The notes under the pieces were generated by a model. It saw nothing but the letters and a program-made list of their open reading frames with translations, ran no database searches and was not told the origin of the DNA. Below are positions 42,750-51,469 of a stretch of DNA of 55,934 nucleotides, in pieces. Location of the stretch: assembly GCF_000934845.1 (NCBI RefSeq), contig NZ_JXIQ01000085.1, forward strand, positions 1 through 55,934. Direction: 5' to 3'. The stretch comes from Mesobacillus subterraneus. GTDB taxonomy: Bacteria > Bacillota > Bacilli > Bacillales > Cytobacillaceae. Positions within the stretch are counted from its first letter, which is position 1. Each line of letters opens with the position of its first letter. The translations under genes were made by a program, and so were the position numbers.

Positions 42750-44669
42750 ATGGATAAAATCCGCTATAACCGAAAGATTTATCTAGAAGACAAGCCGCGC
42801 GCGCAAGCAAGGGAGGAAGTCCTGTCTGCATTTGACTTGCCCCAGAAAAAGGAATGGATTCCGGCTGCTGCTGCCCTTGGCCGTATTACTGCTGAACCTG
42901 TTTTCGCCAAGGTTTCGATGCCTTTTTACCATGCATCCGCGATGGATGGAGTTGCTGTCAACGCCGAGGATACGTATGAAGCCCATGAGCAGCGCCCGCT
43001 CCAGTTAAAAAAGGATGAGCAATTCACCTATGTTGACACCGGAAATGCCATCCCTCAGGAATTTAATGCCGTCATTATGGTCGAAAACATTCATGTTATC
43101 GACGATGAGACGATCGAAATCATCGAGCCGGCAACGCCATGGCAGCATATCCGCCCGATTGGCGAGGATATCGTTCAGGAGGAAATGCTGTTCACACAGG
43201 GGCATCAGCTGCGTCCTGCCGATCTTGGCGCACTGCTTGCCGCACAGGCCACCGAGGTGTGCGTAGTGAAAAAGCCGCTTGTAACAATCATTCCAACAGG
43301 AAATGAACTGGTCAGCGCAGATGCATCGCTGTCGTCAGGCCGAATCATCGAGTTCAATGGCACCGTTTTTAGCGCTTATGTAGAAGATTGGGGCGGCCAG
43401 CCTTTGTTGCATCCGATCGTTAAGGATGAACCGGAAAAAATTAGAGAAGCATTGCTGAACGCGGCTGACACATCTGAAATCGTTGTGATCAACGCAGGTT
43501 CTTCTGCAGGTTCAAAGGATTATACGGTACACATTCTGGAGGAGCTTGGCACTGTTTTTACCCATGGTGTTGCGACAAGGCCGGGCAAGCCTGTCATTTT
43601 GGGAAAAATAAAAGAGAAAGTGGTCGTAGGGGTTCCGGGTTATCCGGTTTCGGCCTATATGGCATTAGAGTGGTTTGTCAGGCCGCTCATTTGCAAGTAT
43701 CTAGGGGTCCAAGAGCCAGAACGGGCAAAGCTGAAAGTCAAGCTTGGCCGCAGGATTGTCTCCACGATGGGGGCAGAGGACTTTGTCCGAATGAATATCG
43801 GCTATGTGAATGGACAATTTGTCGCCAATCCGCTGACGCGTGCGGCGGGCGTTACGATGTCGCTCGTGCGCGCAGACGGCTTGCTCGTCGTGCCGCCGGA
43901 AGAGTTGGGATACGAACAGGGAGATACTGTCGAGGTTGAGCTTTACAGACCGGTGGAAGAGATAAAAAATGCAATCGTCTTCAGCGGCAGCCATGACATG
44001 ACAATAGACCTGCTATCCTCCCAGCTCAAAAATCAGCGCACCGACATGAAAATTGTTTCTTCCCATGTTGGCAGCATGGCCGGTTTGATGGCAATCAGAA
44101 AAGGGGAAGCCCATGTAGCGGGCATTCATTTGCTTGACCCAGAGACAAAGGAATATAATATTACCTATGTAAGGAAATTACTTGCTGGGCAAGACGCAGT
44201 CCTTTACCCCTTCTTGAAGAGAACGCAAGGCTGGATGCTTCCAAAAGGCAATCCGCTCGGAATTGAACATGTCAGCGACATCGCCGCGAAGAATGCCGAT
44301 TATGCCAACAGGCAAAAAGGTGCCGGTACTCGTATATTGTTCGATTTATTGTTACGAGAAGCTGGCCTCGACGCAGACCAGATCAATGGGTATGACCGTG
44401 AAATGTTCTCCCATTTAAGCGTCGCTGCTGAAGTAAAGGGAAACGACAATGCCGCCGGACTCGGGATCTACCCGGCTGCCCGGGCAATGGGACTCGACTT
44501 CATCCCGGTTGCAGACGAAAGCTATGATTTGCTGATGACAAAAGCATTTTTCGAAAGTGAAAAGGGAAGATGGTTAACATCGGTGATTCAATCACACGCC
44601 TTCCAATTAGAAGTCGACAAAATCGGCGGATACGCTGTCGTCGAAAATCCTCAACCTATATATTTTTAA
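42750..44669 (+). CDS. MoeA-like protein fused to a periplasmic-binding-protein-like domain
   Basis: This 639-residue protein has a complete MoeA-like part (about 1-405: YHASAMDGVAVNAED, NAGSSAGSKDYT, GVATRPGKPVILG, GVPGYPVSAYMALEW) joined to a C-terminal binding-protein-like domain (about 410-639: GSHDMTIDLLSSQL, GSMAGLMAIRKGEAHVAGIHL). The second part resembles the molybdate or LysR-type substrate domain found in such fusions. It may sense or deliver molybdate or act in tungsten use. No signal peptide exists, so that domain is cytoplasmic. It lies 13 bases after moeA. Confidence 0.88.
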   Translation: MDKIRYNRKIYLEDKPRAQAREEVLSAFDLPQKKEWIPAAAALGRITAEPVFAKVSMPFYHASAMDGVAVNAEDTYEAHEQRPLQLKKDEQFTYVDTGNAIPQEFNAVIMVENIHVIDDETIEIIEPATPWQHIRPIGEDIVQEEMLFTQGHQLRPADLGALLAAQATEVCVVKKPLVTIIPTGNELVSADASLSSGRIIEFNGTVFSAYVEDWGGQPLLHPIVKDEPEKIREALLNAADTSEIVVINAGSSAGSKDYTVHILEELGTVFTHGVATRPGKPVILGKIKEKVVVGVPGYPVSAYMALEWFVRPLICKYLGVQEPERAKLKVKLGRRIVSTMGAEDFVRMNIGYVNGQFVANPLTRAAGVTMSLVRADGLLVVPPEELGYEQGDTVEVELYRPVEEIKNAIVFSGSHDMTIDLLSSQLKNQRTDMKIVSSHVGSMAGLMAIRKGEAHVAGIHLLDPETKEYNITYVRKLLAGQDAVLYPFLKRTQGWMLPKGNPLGIEHVSDIAAKNADYANRQKGAGTRILFDLLLREAGLDADQINGYDREMFSHLSVAAEVKGNDNAAGLGIYPAARAMGLDFIPVADESYDLLMTKAFFESEKGRWLTSVIQSHAFQLEVDKIGGYAVVENPQPIYF

Positions 44670-44739
44670 AAGGCGTGGGGAAAGGGAAAAATCCAAAACA
44701 TACATCCTGATCTGGATCAGTTTTATAGAGGTGATTTTG

Positions 44740-45204
44740 ATGAATTTTGAAATAGCGAAAGATCCAATCAACGTTCAAGCGGTGATTGATAAAGTAATCC
44801 AGCGCGAAGCAGGGGCAATCACAACATTCATTGGCACTGTCCGTGAATGGACAAAGGGAAAGAAAACCGTTTACCTTGTATATGAAGCCTATGAGCCAAT
44901 GGCTGTCAAAAAACTGGAGCAAATTGGCACGGAAATTCAGGAACGCTGGAGTGGCGCACAGGTCGCAATCACGCATCGGGTAGGCAAACTCGATATCACG
45001 GATATTGCGGTCGTGATCGCCGTTTCCACCCCTCACCGCAACGATGCCTATGAAGCCAATCGTTACGCGATAGAGCGCATCAAGGAAATCGTCCCAATCT
45101 GGAAGAAAGAGCATTGGGAGGATGGCGAAGAATGGATTGGCAACCAACTAGAAACTGTCCCATATCCGACAGGGAAACCGGAGGAGAAGGATTTCCATGA
45201 ATAA
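44740..45204 (+). CDS. moaE: Molybdopterin synthase catalytic subunit
   Basis: A 154-residue MoaE protein that converts cyclic pyranopterin monophosphate to molybdopterin using MoaD thiocarboxylate. Conserved features are AGAITTFIGTVREWTKGK, YEAYEPMA and RVGKLDITDIAVVIAVSTPHR, with the catalytic lysines near the C-terminus (PIWKKEHW). ATG 44740 follows AGAGGTG. It overlaps moaD by eight bases, so the two synthase subunits are translationally coupled. Confidence 0.94.
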   Translation: MNFEIAKDPINVQAVIDKVIQREAGAITTFIGTVREWTKGKKTVYLVYEAYEPMAVKKLEQIGTEIQERWSGAQVAITHRVGKLDITDIAVVIAVSTPHRNDAYEANRYAIERIKEIVPIWKKEHWEDGEEWIGNQLETVPYPTGKPEEKDFHE

Positions 45205-45430
45205 ACTATTATTTTTTGCCCACCTGCGAGACGAAGCTGGCCATGAATCAGTCGAAATCGATGCTGCAGGCAAGACGGTTGCTGAACTGAAGCGAATGGT
45301 TGCAGAAAAATATGGTGTCCAAAAGCTTGATAGTTCCATGACAGCGATCAATGAAGAATTTGCATCCAATGAGGAAGTCATTAAAGAAGGGGATACCATC
45401 GCCTTCATCCCGCCAGTTTCCGGCGGTTGA
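45197..45430 (+). CDS. moaD: Molybdopterin synthase sulfur-carrier subunit
   Basis: The 77-residue ubiquitin-fold protein ends in FIPPVSGG, the Gly-Gly tail that MoeB adenylates and that then carries the thiocarboxylate. It overlaps the 3' end of moaE, with a GGAGAAGG site before the ATG. MoeB, its activating enzyme, is encoded 75 bases downstream. Confidence 0.94.
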   Translation: MNKLLFFAHLRDEAGHESVEIDAAGKTVAELKRMVAEKYGVQKLDSSMTAINEEFASNEEVIKEGDTIAFIPPVSGG

Positions 45431-45505
45431 TCGATAGCAAATACCCGTTCCGTTGACAGACTTTTCGATGGAATCTGGGCGTTTGTTTTACAGGAGGTAA
45501 CACCT

Positions 45506-46525
45506 ATGTCAGAAAGGTATTCACGCCAGACGCTGTTTCCTCCAATAGGAAAATCTGGACAGGAAAAAATTCGCAGCAAGCATGTGCTGATGATTGGTGC
45601 AGGTGCTTTAGGATCAGGAAACGCCGAGCTGCTAGTGAGAGCTGGGATCGGCCGTCTGACGATAGTCGACCGTGATTATATCGAAGCAAGCAATCTGCAA
45701 AGACAGCAATTATACACCGAAGAGGATGTCGCTCAGAAGCTTCCCAAGGCTGCCGCAGCTGAAAAAAGACTGAAAGCCATCAATTCTGATGTGGAGATCC
45801 GTGCCTTGATCGCAGATGCCACTCCTGAAAAACTGGAGGAGCTAGTCGATGGTGTCGATTTAATCATCGATGCGACGGATAATTTTGAAACAAGAATGGC
45901 GATTAATGATATTTCGCAAAAGTACCAGATTCCGTGGATTTATGGTGCCTGTGTCGCCAGCTTTGGCATGAGTTTCTCGATCATTCCTGGAAAAACGCCA
46001 TGTCTAAACTGCTTGCTGAAGACGATGCCGCTGCAAGGGATGACTTGCGACACAGGTGGCATCATTGGGCCTGCCGTACAAATGGTCATCGCCCATCAAG
46101 GCAGCGAAGCACTGAAAATTCTTGTCGAAGACTGGGATGCGCTCAGAACTTCTTTTGTCAGCTTTGATCTGTGGCGAAATCAGTATGCAAGCATGAAAAT
46201 GTCAAAAGCGAAGGATTCTGGCTGCCTCTCCTGCGGCGAAAATCCGACCTACCCTTATTTGGATGCGGAAAATAGGACGAAAACGACGGTTCTGTGCGGA
46301 CGGGATACAGTCCAGGTTAGACCGCCGAAGCAGCAGCAGCTGAACCTTCAGGAAACGGCTGAAAAAATGAGGGATTTGGGTTATCAAGTAAAAGCGAACC
46401 CCTATCTAGTATCGGTCGAAATAGACGAAAACAGGATGGTCATTTTCCAAGACGGCCGAGCATTAATCCACGGGACGAAGGATTTGGCACAGGCACGCAG
46501 CATCTATCAGCGGTTTTTAGGCTAG
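45506..46525 (+). CDS. moeB: Molybdopterin-synthase adenylyltransferase MoeB (ThiF family)
   Basis: The 339-residue E1-like enzyme activates the MoaD C-terminus with ATP. It has the nucleotide motif GAGALGSGNAELLVRAG, the strand DRDYIEASNLQRQ, and two cysteine pairs (CLNC, CLSC) that bind zinc. The 80-residue C-terminal extension (GRDTVQVRPP through IHGTKDLAQAR) is the form found in Bacillus MoeB and ThiF. Adjacency to moaD decides for MoeB. CAGGAGG precedes the ATG. It ends the cofactor operon at a strong terminator. Confidence 0.91.
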   Translation: MSERYSRQTLFPPIGKSGQEKIRSKHVLMIGAGALGSGNAELLVRAGIGRLTIVDRDYIEASNLQRQQLYTEEDVAQKLPKAAAAEKRLKAINSDVEIRALIADATPEKLEELVDGVDLIIDATDNFETRMAINDISQKYQIPWIYGACVASFGMSFSIIPGKTPCLNCLLKTMPLQGMTCDTGGIIGPAVQMVIAHQGSEALKILVEDWDALRTSFVSFDLWRNQYASMKMSKAKDSGCLSCGENPTYPYLDAENRTKTTVLCGRDTVQVRPPKQQQLNLQETAEKMRDLGYQVKANPYLVSVEIDENRMVIFQDGRALIHGTKDLAQARSIYQRFLG

Positions 46526-46533
46526 AGAAATGC

Positions 46534-46567
46534 AAAAACCCCCTGCCGGCTTCCGGAGGGGGTTTTT
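46534..46567. terminator. Bidirectional terminator after moeB
   Basis: AAAAACCCCC (46534-46543) pairs with GGGGGTTTTT (46558-46567) with an inner CCGG stem. It ends the moeB operon and the convergent stress-protein gene. Confidence 0.88.
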
Positions 46568-46587
46568 GAAAAAACTTTTTGCTTGGT

Positions 46588-46917
46588 TTATTTTCCTTCA
46601 TTGTTTGCAACAAGGACTAAGCGTCCCTTATCCAATTCGACTTCATACTGCTCGGCTTCTTGCTTTGTGAGTCCGAGTGATTCGAATTTGCTGCGCAGTT
46701 CGTCTCCGCGTGATTTGAACATATTGCCGATGGAATCAAAGAAGCCCTGTTCCTTGAAGCCGAGATCGCCTGTTTCGGTTGCCTCTGTCAAGTGTTCACT
46801 GCGGTTTTCCTCATGAGCGAATATATAAATATTTTCTTTCCCAAAACCTGCAGCCTCGAGCGAGCTGATTTTTTCCGTTGCCTGTACGCCGTTTTCAACG
46901 ACTTCGATTTTTACCAT
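46588..46917 (-). CDS. yflT: General stress protein, YflT/GsiB-17M type
   Basis: A 109-residue acidic protein starting MVKIEVVENGVQATEKI, with YIFAHEENRSEHLTEA and a C-terminal YEVELDKGRLVLVAN strand, as in the heat-induced stress protein family YflT (GSP17M). These proteins are often under SigB, but I found no clear SigB promoter here. The function is unknown. GGAGGAAG precedes the ATG. Confidence 0.83.
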   Translation of the reverse strand: MVKIEVVENGVQATEKISSLEAAGFGKENIYIFAHEENRSEHLTEATETGDLGFKEQGFFDSIGNMFKSRGDELRSKFESLGLTKQEAEQYEVELDKGRLVLVANNEGK

Positions 46918-47074
46918 GCTATCTTCCTCCTTAGTGATTTTTCATCTATACTAGTTTGGGAAGCTGTTATAGCCTTCCACGTCTACACTCTATATATAAC
47001 CGATATACGCTCGTCTAAACTTGTTGGGAAAAATGTTCACATATCGTTATGGAAAGAAAGGAGCGACTTTCAGG

Positions 47075-47749
47075 ATGCAATTGCTGAAAAACGGGTGGGC
47101 ATCCTTGCTGGCGGAGGAATTTGAAAAAGCCTATTACCTTGAATTAAGAGAATACTTGATGGAAGAATACGAGAAGGAAACGGTCTATCCCGAGAAGGAA
47201 GACATCTTCAATGCATTGCTGTTTACCGACTATGATAAGGTGAAAGTAGTCATTCTTGGTCAGGATCCCTATCATCGACCAGGGCAGGCCCATGGTCTTA
47301 GTTTTTCGGTTAAACCAGGGGTTGCCGTCCCGCCATCCCTGCGAAATATTTTCAAGGAGCTGAAAGAGGACCTTGGCTGCAAAATTCCCAATCATGGCTA
47401 TTTAAAAAACTGGGCAGACCAAGGTGTCCTGCTGTTAAATACGGTACTAACAGTCAGAAAGGGAGAAGCGCATTCCCACAAGGGGAAGGGATGGGAAATC
47501 TTCACCGATAAAGTTATCAAACTGTTGAATGAGCGTGAAGCACCAGTGATTTTCATCCTTTGGGGCAAACCAGCCGAAACGAAAAGGAAGTTAATTGATG
47601 AAAGCAAGCATAAAATCATCCAGTCTGCCCATCCAAGCCCTTTGTCTGCCAGCAGAGGCTTCTTTGGAAGCAAACCTTTCTCTAAAGTGAATGAGATTTT
47701 GCGACAATCGGACAGACAGGAAATCGATTGGCAAATCGAAGATAGGTAA
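47075..47749 (+). CDS. ung: Uracil-DNA glycosylase
   Basis: The 224-residue family 1 enzyme removes uracil from DNA. It has the catalytic [18 protein letters not shown] motif and the C-terminal [17 protein letters not shown] intercalation loop. ATG 47075 (MQLLKNGW) matches the usual N-terminus and has AAAGGAG upstream; the ATG at 47021 gives an unlikely extension. The gene order ung-ywdI-ywdK-gerQ is that of B. subtilis. Confidence 0.95.
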   Translation: MQLLKNGWASLLAEEFEKAYYLELREYLMEEYEKETVYPEKEDIFNALLFTDYDKVKVVILGQDPYHRPGQAHGLSFSVKPGVAVPPSLRNIFKELKEDLGCKIPNHGYLKNWADQGVLLLNTVLTVRKGEAHSHKGKGWEIFTDKVIKLLNEREAPVIFILWGKPAETKRKLIDESKHKIIQSAHPSPLSASRGFFGSKPFSKVNEILRQSDRQEIDWQIEDR

Positions 47750-47770
47750 TTGTTTCTTAAAAATTCGACA

Positions 47771-47786
47771 TGTTCCACGTGAAACC
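47771..47786 (+). other. parS: parS site (ParB/Spo0J binding)
   Basis: TGTTCCACGTGAAACC matches the parS consensus TGTTNCACGTGAAACA at every position but the last. ParB loads at such sites and spreads to organise and segregate the origin region. It lies between ung and ywdI, in a block that in B. subtilis lies on the origin-proximal left arm. Confidence 0.8.
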
Positions 47787-47899
47787 GACAGCAAATTCTT
47801 CTACAGTCGAAAATAGTGCGGATATAAGGTAAAATGAAACCATACGACAACATAGAATCTGATCTTACCTTATCAGCTAGCGTCCGTGGAGGTGAATGC

Positions 47900-48202
47900 A
47901 TGAATATTTCTCTGCAAAAATTGCTTTTAAAAATGGAAGAAGAAATAAGGATAGCCAAATCAGCACGATCAGAAGCTGCACAGCGAGAACGTATCCAGTC
48001 CATTAAAACGCTTTGTGAACTTGTTCTTGATGAACCAGGAGGATCCGGGCAAGGCCCAATCGTCCAACAGCCAGCTCAACCATTTATTCCTGCCCAACCA
48101 CAGCAGCAACTGCCGGCGAGCCAGCCATCTCCAATCGCTCTGCAACCGAAAAAACTGGAAATGGATGATAACTCAAACGGAGATTCGCTATTCGATTTCT
48201 AA
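47900..48202 (+). CDS. ywdI: YwdI family protein
   Basis: A 100-residue protein with a charged helical N-terminal half (LQKLLLKMEEEIRIAK) and a proline/glutamine-rich, low-complexity C-terminal half ending SLFDF. Position and sequence match B. subtilis YwdI (DUF5327), of unknown function. ATG 47900 directly follows GGAGGTGA; the frame extends upstream to ATG 47834 without a good site. Confidence 0.8.
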   Translation: MNISLQKLLLKMEEEIRIAKSARSEAAQRERIQSIKTLCELVLDEPGGSGQGPIVQQPAQPFIPAQPQQQLPASQPSPIALQPKKLEMDDNSNGDSLFDF

Positions 48203-48224
48203 ATTAAAAATAGAGGTGAAAACG

Positions 48225-48596
48225 ATGAAAATATTTATCATAATTGGAGCGATCAATGCCTTTCTTGCAGTCGCGCTAGGAGCTTTTGGTGCGCATGGAC
48301 TGGAAGGCAAGGTGGAGCCGAAATATATTGAAATCTGGAAAACGGGTGTTACCTATCAGATGTTCCACGCAATCGGAATTTTATTCATTGGCGTGCTGCT
48401 AGGAAAACTCCCGGCAACTTCACTGCTAAACTGGTCAGGCTGGCTGATGCTGATCGGAATCATCCTATTTTCCGGAAGCCTGTATACGCTGACGCTTACA
48501 AAAATCAGCATCCTCGGTGCCATCACCCCACTTGGCGGAGTATCATTCCTCGCCGCTTGGGTATTATTAATCATTGCCGCAGGAAAATATCTATAA
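48225..48596 (+). CDS. ywdK: DUF423 membrane protein YwdK
   Basis: The 123-residue protein has four membrane helices and the DUF423 signature AVALGAFGAHGLEGK near residue 15, with GVTYQMFHAIGI following. The function of the family is unknown. AGAGGTG precedes ATG 48225, 22 bases after ywdI. The frame is open upstream to 48015 over ywdI, but only the shorter form fits the family. Confidence 0.88.
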   Translation: MKIFIIIGAINAFLAVALGAFGAHGLEGKVEPKYIEIWKTGVTYQMFHAIGILFIGVLLGKLPATSLLNWSGWLMLIGIILFSGSLYTLTLTKISILGAITPLGGVSFLAAWVLLIIAAGKYL

Positions 48597-48697
48597 TAAA
48601 ATGGGTTGTTTTTTCAGAGCCATTCGGCAATTTTCGGACTTTGAACGCTTTAAGTAACAAAAAAACGGCCGAAGCCGCTTTGTAGGGTTGAGGATCT

Positions 48698-49225
48698 TTA
48701 TCTAGGCGGGTAAGCTGTTAATCCAGGACCGCCTCCGTAGGGGTAATCATATTCGATTTCTTCATCAAACGTTACGTAATCCACGTAAATCATTGGCAAT
48801 AGATAGCGTTTGCCCGTCTGTGGGTCACTGAGGATGAGATGATCCCTTCCAGCTGCTTCAATGATTCCTTGGAAAATTTTTGCATTCCACTCGGTGTTAT
48901 TTTCGAAAGTCGCATACACCGTTGCAAGCTTTCCTTTGTTCAAGCGAAGGATATTTTCGATATAGGATGCTTCGATTGGAAGCATTCCTGGTACCTGGAC
49001 GCCTCCAACAGCACCTCCACCAACACCAGGCATGAAACCGCCGGACTGGGCAGGGGGGAAGGGAGTACCTCCTTGCCCCATTTGCCCCATCTGCCCCATC
49101 TGTCCCATTTGAGCCATTTGCGGCATCTGTCCTGGCGCAGCCGATTTTTCTTCATTGCCGCTATAAGGCTGATACATCTGTGGAAACGCTCGGTAATTAT
49201 AGTAGGGATTATTGTATTGAGTCAT
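48698..49225 (-). CDS. gerQ: Spore coat protein GerQ
   Basis: The 175-residue coat protein is needed for function of the cortex-lytic enzyme CwlJ and is crosslinked into the coat by transglutaminase. The N-terminal half is Tyr/Gln/Met-rich with a repeated QMG run (QMPQMAQMGQMGQMGQMGQ). The conserved C-terminal half begins PIEASYIENILRLNKGK and includes DPQTGKRYLLPMIYVDYV. Convergent placement after ywdK is as in B. subtilis. Expression late in the mother cell is expected from the family. Confidence 0.93.
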   Translation of the reverse strand: MTQYNNPYYNYRAFPQMYQPYSGNEEKSAAPGQMPQMAQMGQMGQMGQMGQGGTPFPPAQSGGFMPGVGGGAVGGVQVPGMLPIEASYIENILRLNKGKLATVYATFENNTEWNAKIFQGIIEAAGRDHLILSDPQTGKRYLLPMIYVDYVTFDEEIEYDYPYGGGPGLTAYPPR

Positions 49226-49357
49226 TGCGTAGCCTCCTCAAAAATGATTTCTTTCTCAACTAAGCTTTAATAGGATAGAGTACAAGTAACCGATCCTCAC
49301 TAGTTCATCATATGAGGGAAGCTGCGTTTTATGACTCAAACATTTTAAACGAACGGA

Positions 49358-49393
49358 CAAAAAACCCCCAAGCATTTGCTTGGGGGTTTTCTT
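49358..49393 (-). terminator. Terminator after hemQ
   Basis: AAAACCCCCAAGCA (49361-49374) pairs perfectly with TGCTTGGGGGTTTT (49377-49390), with T-runs in both directions. Confidence 0.9.
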
Positions 49394-49398
49394 ATCTT

Positions 49399-50142
49399 TT
49401 AAACATTCAGGAATGCAGGGATGCGGTCTTCTTCTAGCAGAGTTCCTACGAAGAAGGATCCGAATTCGCCATAGCGGGCGCTGACTTCATCAAAGCGCAT
49501 TTCATAAACAAGCTTCTTGAATTGCAGGACATCGTCAGCGAACAAAGTGACGCCCCATTCATAGTCGTCGAAGCCAACGGAGCCGGTGATGATCTGCTTT
49601 ACTTTGCCTGCATACTGGCGGCCGATCATGCTGTGGCTGCGCATCATATTGCGGCGATCTTCCATTGGGAGCATATACCAGTTGTCTGCACCTTGGCGCC
49701 GCTTGTCCATTGGATAGAAGCAAACATACTTAGCCTTTGGAAGTTCAGGGTAAAGGCGGGCAAGGATTTGCGGGTTCTGATATGGATCTTCGCCAGCCGG
49801 CAAATAGTTGCTCAGCTCGACAACTGAAACATAAGAATGAGCAGGAAGCGTGAATTCAGCAAGTCTCGATTTGTTGAATTCTGTTTCGATCTCATTTAAT
49901 TCTTCCATCGTTGGGCGCAGGATCATCATCATGAAGTCTGCTTTTTGGCCGACAATCGTATACAGGGCATGACTTCCTTGTTTATCAGTCTGAGTCTTGT
50001 CCCATTTTTCCACAAGGCCTAGAAATTCTTGAATGATTTCTTGGCGTTCTTCAGCTGGAATCATCTTCCAGGTTATCCAATCAACCGTGCGGAAATCATG
50101 TAGGGAATACCAGCCATCTAAAGTCTGTGCTGCATCAGTCAT
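49399..50142 (-). CDS. hemQ: Coproheme decarboxylase HemQ
   Basis: The 247-residue chlorite-dismutase-fold enzyme uses peroxide to decarboxylate coproheme to heme b, the last step of the Gram-positive heme pathway. It carries [13 protein letters not shown] near the N-terminus, [18 protein letters not shown] with the substrate tyrosine, and the [10 protein letters not shown] segment with the proximal histidine. ATG 50142 (MTDAAQTL) has GGAGTG upstream. It is divergent from pta, as in B. subtilis. Confidence 0.94.
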   Translation of the reverse strand: MTDAAQTLDGWYSLHDFRTVDWITWKMIPAEERQEIIQEFLGLVEKWDKTQTDKQGSHALYTIVGQKADFMMMILRPTMEELNEIETEFNKSRLAEFTLPAHSYVSVVELSNYLPAGEDPYQNPQILARLYPELPKAKYVCFYPMDKRRQGADNWYMLPMEDRRNMMRSHSMIGRQYAGKVKQIITGSVGFDDYEWGVTLFADDVLQFKKLVYEMRFDEVSARYGEFGSFFVGTLLEEDRIPAFLNV

Positions 50143-50320
50143 TTCTATCACTCCTAAAAATAAATTATATCAATATCATAGCATAGTTTCTCCTTTCGCC
50201 ATGTTAATATTACCCGGGATTGTTTATCCTGTTTAGAAAAAGGATATTTTGTTAAGGATTACAAATAGTAAAAGAAGCACGGAACAGGTAGGAAAATTTT
50301 TAATAAAAAGATTTCAATGG

Positions 50321-50365
50321 TGAAAGCGGTATCACTCTTGTATTTTAATGGCGGTAAAGTATGCT
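50321..50365 (+). promoter_or_regulatory. pta promoter with upstream cre
   Basis: TGAAAGCGGTATCA (50321-50334) matches the cre consensus. It lies just upstream of TTGTAT (50338-50343) and TATGCT (50360-50365), spaced 16 bases. A cre above the -35 is the arrangement by which CcpA activates pta and ackA in B. subtilis, so overflow acetate production is probably controlled the same way. Confidence 0.65.
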
Positions 50366-50393
50366 AATAGTATAGATTAAAGGAGGAGTCAGC

Positions 50394-51374
50394 ATGAGTG
50401 ATTTATTTGAAGGCTTGAAAGCCAAATTAACCGGTCAAAATTTACGGATCGTGTTTCCGGAAGGACTCGACGAACGGATTTTGACAGCAGCCGGAAAACT
50501 AGCTGCAGACGGCGTATTAACCCCGATTTTAATAGGAGATATTGAACAAATCCAGGCGAAGGCATCAGACTTGGATGTATCGCTTGACGCAGCAGAAATA
50601 TATGATCCTGCCAACTTCGCGATGATGGACGAGCTTGTCGCAGCCTTTGTGGAGAGACGGAAGGGGAAAGCCACAGAGGAGCAAGCGCGCAAAATTCTGC
50701 TTGATGAAAACTATTTTGGCACAATGCTAGTGTACTCAAACAAAGCAGACGGCCTTGTCAGCGGGGCAGCCCACTCGACTGCGGACACGGTAAGACCGGC
50801 ATTGCAAATCATCAAAACAAAGGAAGGCGTACGCAAGACATCCGGAGTTTTCATTATGGTTCGTGAAGAGGAGAAGTATGTATTCGCCGACTGTGCGATC
50901 AATATTGCTCCCGACAGCCAGGACCTTGCTGAAATTGCGGTTGAAAGTGCGAAGACAGCCAGAATGTTCGATGTGGAACCGCCGCGCGTGGCAATGCTTA
51001 GCTTCTCCACAAAAGGCTCAGCTGTCTCCCCAGAAACGGAAAGGGTATCAGCAGCAGTAGCCGAAGCCAAGCTCCGTGATCCGCTGCTAATTGTTGATGG
51101 AGAGTTCCAATTCGACGCCGCCTTCGTTCCATCGGTTGCAGAGAAGAAAGCTCCAGATTCAGTGATCATGGGCAACGCCAATGTGTTCGTATTCCCAAAC
51201 CTTGAGGCAGGGAATATCGGCTATAAAATCGCACAGCGCCTTGGCGGATTTGATGCAATCGGACCGATTTTGCAAGGGCTGAACCGCCCGGTAAACGATT
51301 TATCGCGCGGCTGCAGTGAAGAAGATGTGTACAAGCTGGCACTGATCACAGCAGCACAGGCGTTAACTAAGTAA
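50394..51374 (+). CDS. pta: Phosphate acetyltransferase
   Basis: A 326-residue short-form Pta that exchanges acetyl-CoA and phosphate to acetyl phosphate and CoA for overflow acetate formation. Family segments include [40 protein letters not shown], and [16 protein letters not shown] with GPILQGL near the end. AAAGGAGGAG precedes the ATG. The gene has its own promoter with a cre site and a terminator behind. Confidence 0.95.
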   Translation: MSDLFEGLKAKLTGQNLRIVFPEGLDERILTAAGKLAADGVLTPILIGDIEQIQAKASDLDVSLDAAEIYDPANFAMMDELVAAFVERRKGKATEEQARKILLDENYFGTMLVYSNKADGLVSGAAHSTADTVRPALQIIKTKEGVRKTSGVFIMVREEEKYVFADCAINIAPDSQDLAEIAVESAKTARMFDVEPPRVAMLSFSTKGSAVSPETERVSAAVAEAKLRDPLLIVDGEFQFDAAFVPSVAEKKAPDSVIMGNANVFVFPNLEAGNIGYKIAQRLGGFDAIGPILQGLNRPVNDLSRGCSEEDVYKLALITAAQALTK

Positions 51375-51387
51375 AAAGAATAGATTC

Positions 51388-51423
51388 TCGGCTGGTCGGA
51401 ATTTTTCGATCGGCTTTTTTTCA
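51388..51423 (+). terminator. Terminator after pta
   Basis: CGGCTGGTCG and CGATCGGC around GAATTTTT form a G-U-containing stem followed by seven T residues. Confidence 0.6.
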
Positions 51424-51469
51424 GCAGCTTCAACGAAAAAAAGCTAAAGGTAGAAAAGAGGAAATTGCG

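Noticed and set aside
44656-45147. Minus-strand open frame opposite moaE
   Set aside because: Antisense to a clear moaE gene with no start signal; hydrophobic runs come from the codon bias of the sense strand.
46918-46990. SigB promoter for the YflT-type stress gene
   Set aside because: I could not find GTTTAA and GGGTAT with acceptable spacing.
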